25,086 bases of DNA from NCBI GenBank assembly GCA_002336405.1, contig DDEJ01000080.1, positions 330-25,415 on the forward strand. Direction: 5' to 3'. This document shows, in pieces, positions 23,870-25,086 of this stretch. This DNA is from Rhodobacteraceae bacterium UBA1957. GTDB lineage: Bacteria; Pseudomonadota; Alphaproteobacteria; Rhodobacterales; Rhodobacteraceae. The first letter of the stretch is position 1. Each line of letters starts with the position of its first letter. The notes under the pieces are model-generated. The model made no database searches and was not told the origin of the DNA. It was given only the letters and a program-made list of their open reading frames with translations. The translations under genes were made by a program, and so were the position numbers.

Positions 23870-25086
23870 ATGCCATATTCTGAACGTCTATTTCTTACCG
23901 AATTATTTAATGCCGCCGTCAGTGCGGCCGACCCCAAAACGGCGCTTTCTTGTTTCTTGCCGGTCAAACCTAAAGGACGCACTGTGGTGATTGGTGCTGG
24001 CAAAGGTGCTGCGCAACTGGCGGCTGCCTTTGAGGAACTTTGGGAGGGCCCGCTAAGCGGAGTGGTGGTGACGCGCTATGGATTCACTGCGCCGTGTCAA
24101 CACATCAAGGTGCTAGAAGCGTCTCATCCGGTCCCCGATGCAGCAGGTCTTGTGGCGAGCGCTGCATTATTTGAGGCGGTGCGCGACCTTGGCCCGGATG
24201 ATTTGGTGGTGGCCTTAATCTGTGGAGGTGGGTCGTCTTTATTGCCCGCTCCGGTGGTGGGCTTGTCACTGGACGACGAGATTGCTCTGAACAAAGCTTT
24301 GCTGGCATCTGGAGCGCCGATTTCGGCGATGAATATCATCCGCCAACAGATTAGCCAGATCAAGGGCGGGCAATTGGCACGTGCGGCTGCGCCTGCCAAA
24401 GTGGTCAGTCTAATTGTGTCTGATGTGCCGGGTGATGACCCCGCACAAGTTGCGTCTGGCCCCACGGTTGGGGGTGCAAACGGCCCCGCGGATGCCCTCG
24501 CAGCGATCCGGACCTATGATATTAAGCTGCCGTCCAATATCCAAAGCTTTATTGAAAGCCTGCCTCATACGTCACATGAGGCAGCGCAACTGGCGGGCAA
24601 CGAGGTGCATATCATTGCCTCGGCGTCAAAATCATTGGAAGCAGCGGCCAAGGTTGCTGCGGCACATGGCATCCCTGCGGTTATTTTGTCGGATGCGATC
24701 GAGGGCGAGGCGCGGGAAATAGCAAAAATGCATGCGGCGATTGCGGCTCAAATTGCAGATAGTGACCGCCCGTTCTCGGCGCCAGTTGTTGTATTGTCCG
24801 GGGGCGAGACCACTGTGACACTGGTGGGGCCGGGGGGGCGTGGCGGGCGTAATACTGAGTTTTTATTATCGTTTGCTCGCGAAATTGAAGGTCGAGAAAA
24901 CATTCATGCGCTCGCGGCTGACACAGATGGTATTGACGGTTCTGAAGATAATGCCGGCGCGTTCTGTGATGGCCAGAGCTGTGCAGAAATGCGTGGTGCT
25001 GGTACGGATCCCTCCGACGCCTTGCTTGGCCATGACGCATGGTCGGCGTTTCTGTCTATTGATGCGCTGTTTGTCTGTGGACCAAC
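23870..25086 (+). CDS. Glycerate 2-kinase / hydroxypyruvate reductase-type protein (MOFRL family), C-terminus outside the window
   Basis: The frame from the ATG at 23870 stays open for 405 codons to the window end. It shows VVIGAGKGAAQLA near the start, EASHPVPDAAG, LICGGGSSLLPAP, MNIIRQQISQIKGGQLA, LIVSDVPGDDPAQVASGPT, and LSGGETTVT with GPGGRGGRNTEFLL, then ALAADTDGIDGSEDNAGA. These are marks of the glycerate 2-kinase (GckA/TtuD, DUF4147 plus MOFRL) family, which phosphorylates D-glycerate to 2-phosphoglycerate in the cytoplasm. Older annotations call it hydroxypyruvate reductase. Only some 15-30 residues should be missing. The start lacks a good Shine-Dalgarno and could lie upstream at a non-ATG codon. 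It diverges from tauA; no functional tie to taurine is apparent. Confidence 0.88.
   Translation, partial: MPYSERLFLTELFNAAVSAADPKTALSCFLPVKPKGRTVVIGAGKGAAQLAAAFEELWEGPLSGVVVTRYGFTAPCQHIKVLEASHPVPDAAGLVASAALFEAVRDLGPDDLVVALICGGGSSLLPAPVVGLSLDDEIALNKALLASGAPISAMNIIRQQISQIKGGQLARAAAPAKVVSLIVSDVPGDDPAQVASGPTVGGANGPADALAAIRTYDIKLPSNIQSFIESLPHTSHEAAQLAGNEVHIIASASKSLEAAAKVAAAHGIPAVILSDAIEGEAREIAKMHAAIAAQIADSDRPFSAPVVVLSGGETTVTLVGPGGRGGRNTEFLLSFAREIEGRENIHALAADTDGIDGSEDNAGAFCDGQSCAEMRGAGTDPSDALLGHDAWSAFLSIDALFVCGP

Overview
The window reads as a chromosomal segment of a marine alphaproteobacterium of the Roseobacter group (Rhodobacterales). The grounds are family resemblance and gene content: a Tpa/TauR/Xsc/TauABC taurine cluster, a SoeABC-type sulfite dehydrogenase with a TauZ-like exporter, a DUF1523 protein, and moderate GC with AT-rich intergenic regions. 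The species cannot be named from the sequence alone. No tRNA, rRNA, CRISPR array or intact insertion sequence was seen.

Layout. Bases 1-267 hold nothing recognisable. They are followed by a 5'-truncated C-terminal remnant of a YfbK-like von Willebrand factor A protein (268-705, minus). Bases 763-5229 form a small catabolic region: a GabD-type succinate-semialdehyde dehydrogenase (minus), then on the plus strand an alpha/beta hydrolase, a creatinase with all its active-site residues at the classical positions, and a DUF1523 membrane protein. From 12020 down to 5296 runs a minus-strand gene string: citrate synthase, TauZ-like exporter, soeA, soeB, soeC. The last three genes overlap by a few bases. 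A short phosphate acetyltransferase gene (pta, plus) diverges from the citrate synthase gene with only 33 bp between them, and meets the acetate kinase gene (ackA, minus) tail to tail with one base between. Then, all on the minus strand, come xsc, tauR, tpa, tauC, tauB and tauA. The window ends in a partial, divergently placed plus-strand glycerate 2-kinase gene.

How the genes work together (inference from known families). TauABC imports taurine. Tpa transfers its amino group to pyruvate, giving sulfoacetaldehyde and alanine. Xsc splits sulfoacetaldehyde with phosphate into acetyl phosphate and sulfite. Pta makes acetyl-CoA, or AckA makes acetate and ATP. The citrate synthase could draw the acetyl-CoA into the TCA cycle. 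SoeABC oxidises sulfite to sulfate in the cytoplasm and passes electrons to the quinone pool, and TauZ may export the anion. Alanine dehydrogenase, which normally recycles the alanine, is not in the window.

Regulation. The most informative non-coding signal is a pair of direct repeats of the type TTGGCCTTAA-N13-CTGGCCCTAA, found upstream of tpa, xsc and tauB. The 23-bp period is identical at all three, and each pair lies 86-89 bp before the start codon. This fits the TauR (MocR-family) operator. A fourth, degenerate pair in the opposite orientation lies 13 bp before the tauR start codon. tauA lacks such a pair and is cut off from tauBC by a strong terminator. TauC carries an N-terminal extension of about 400 residues that an ordinary permease does not have.
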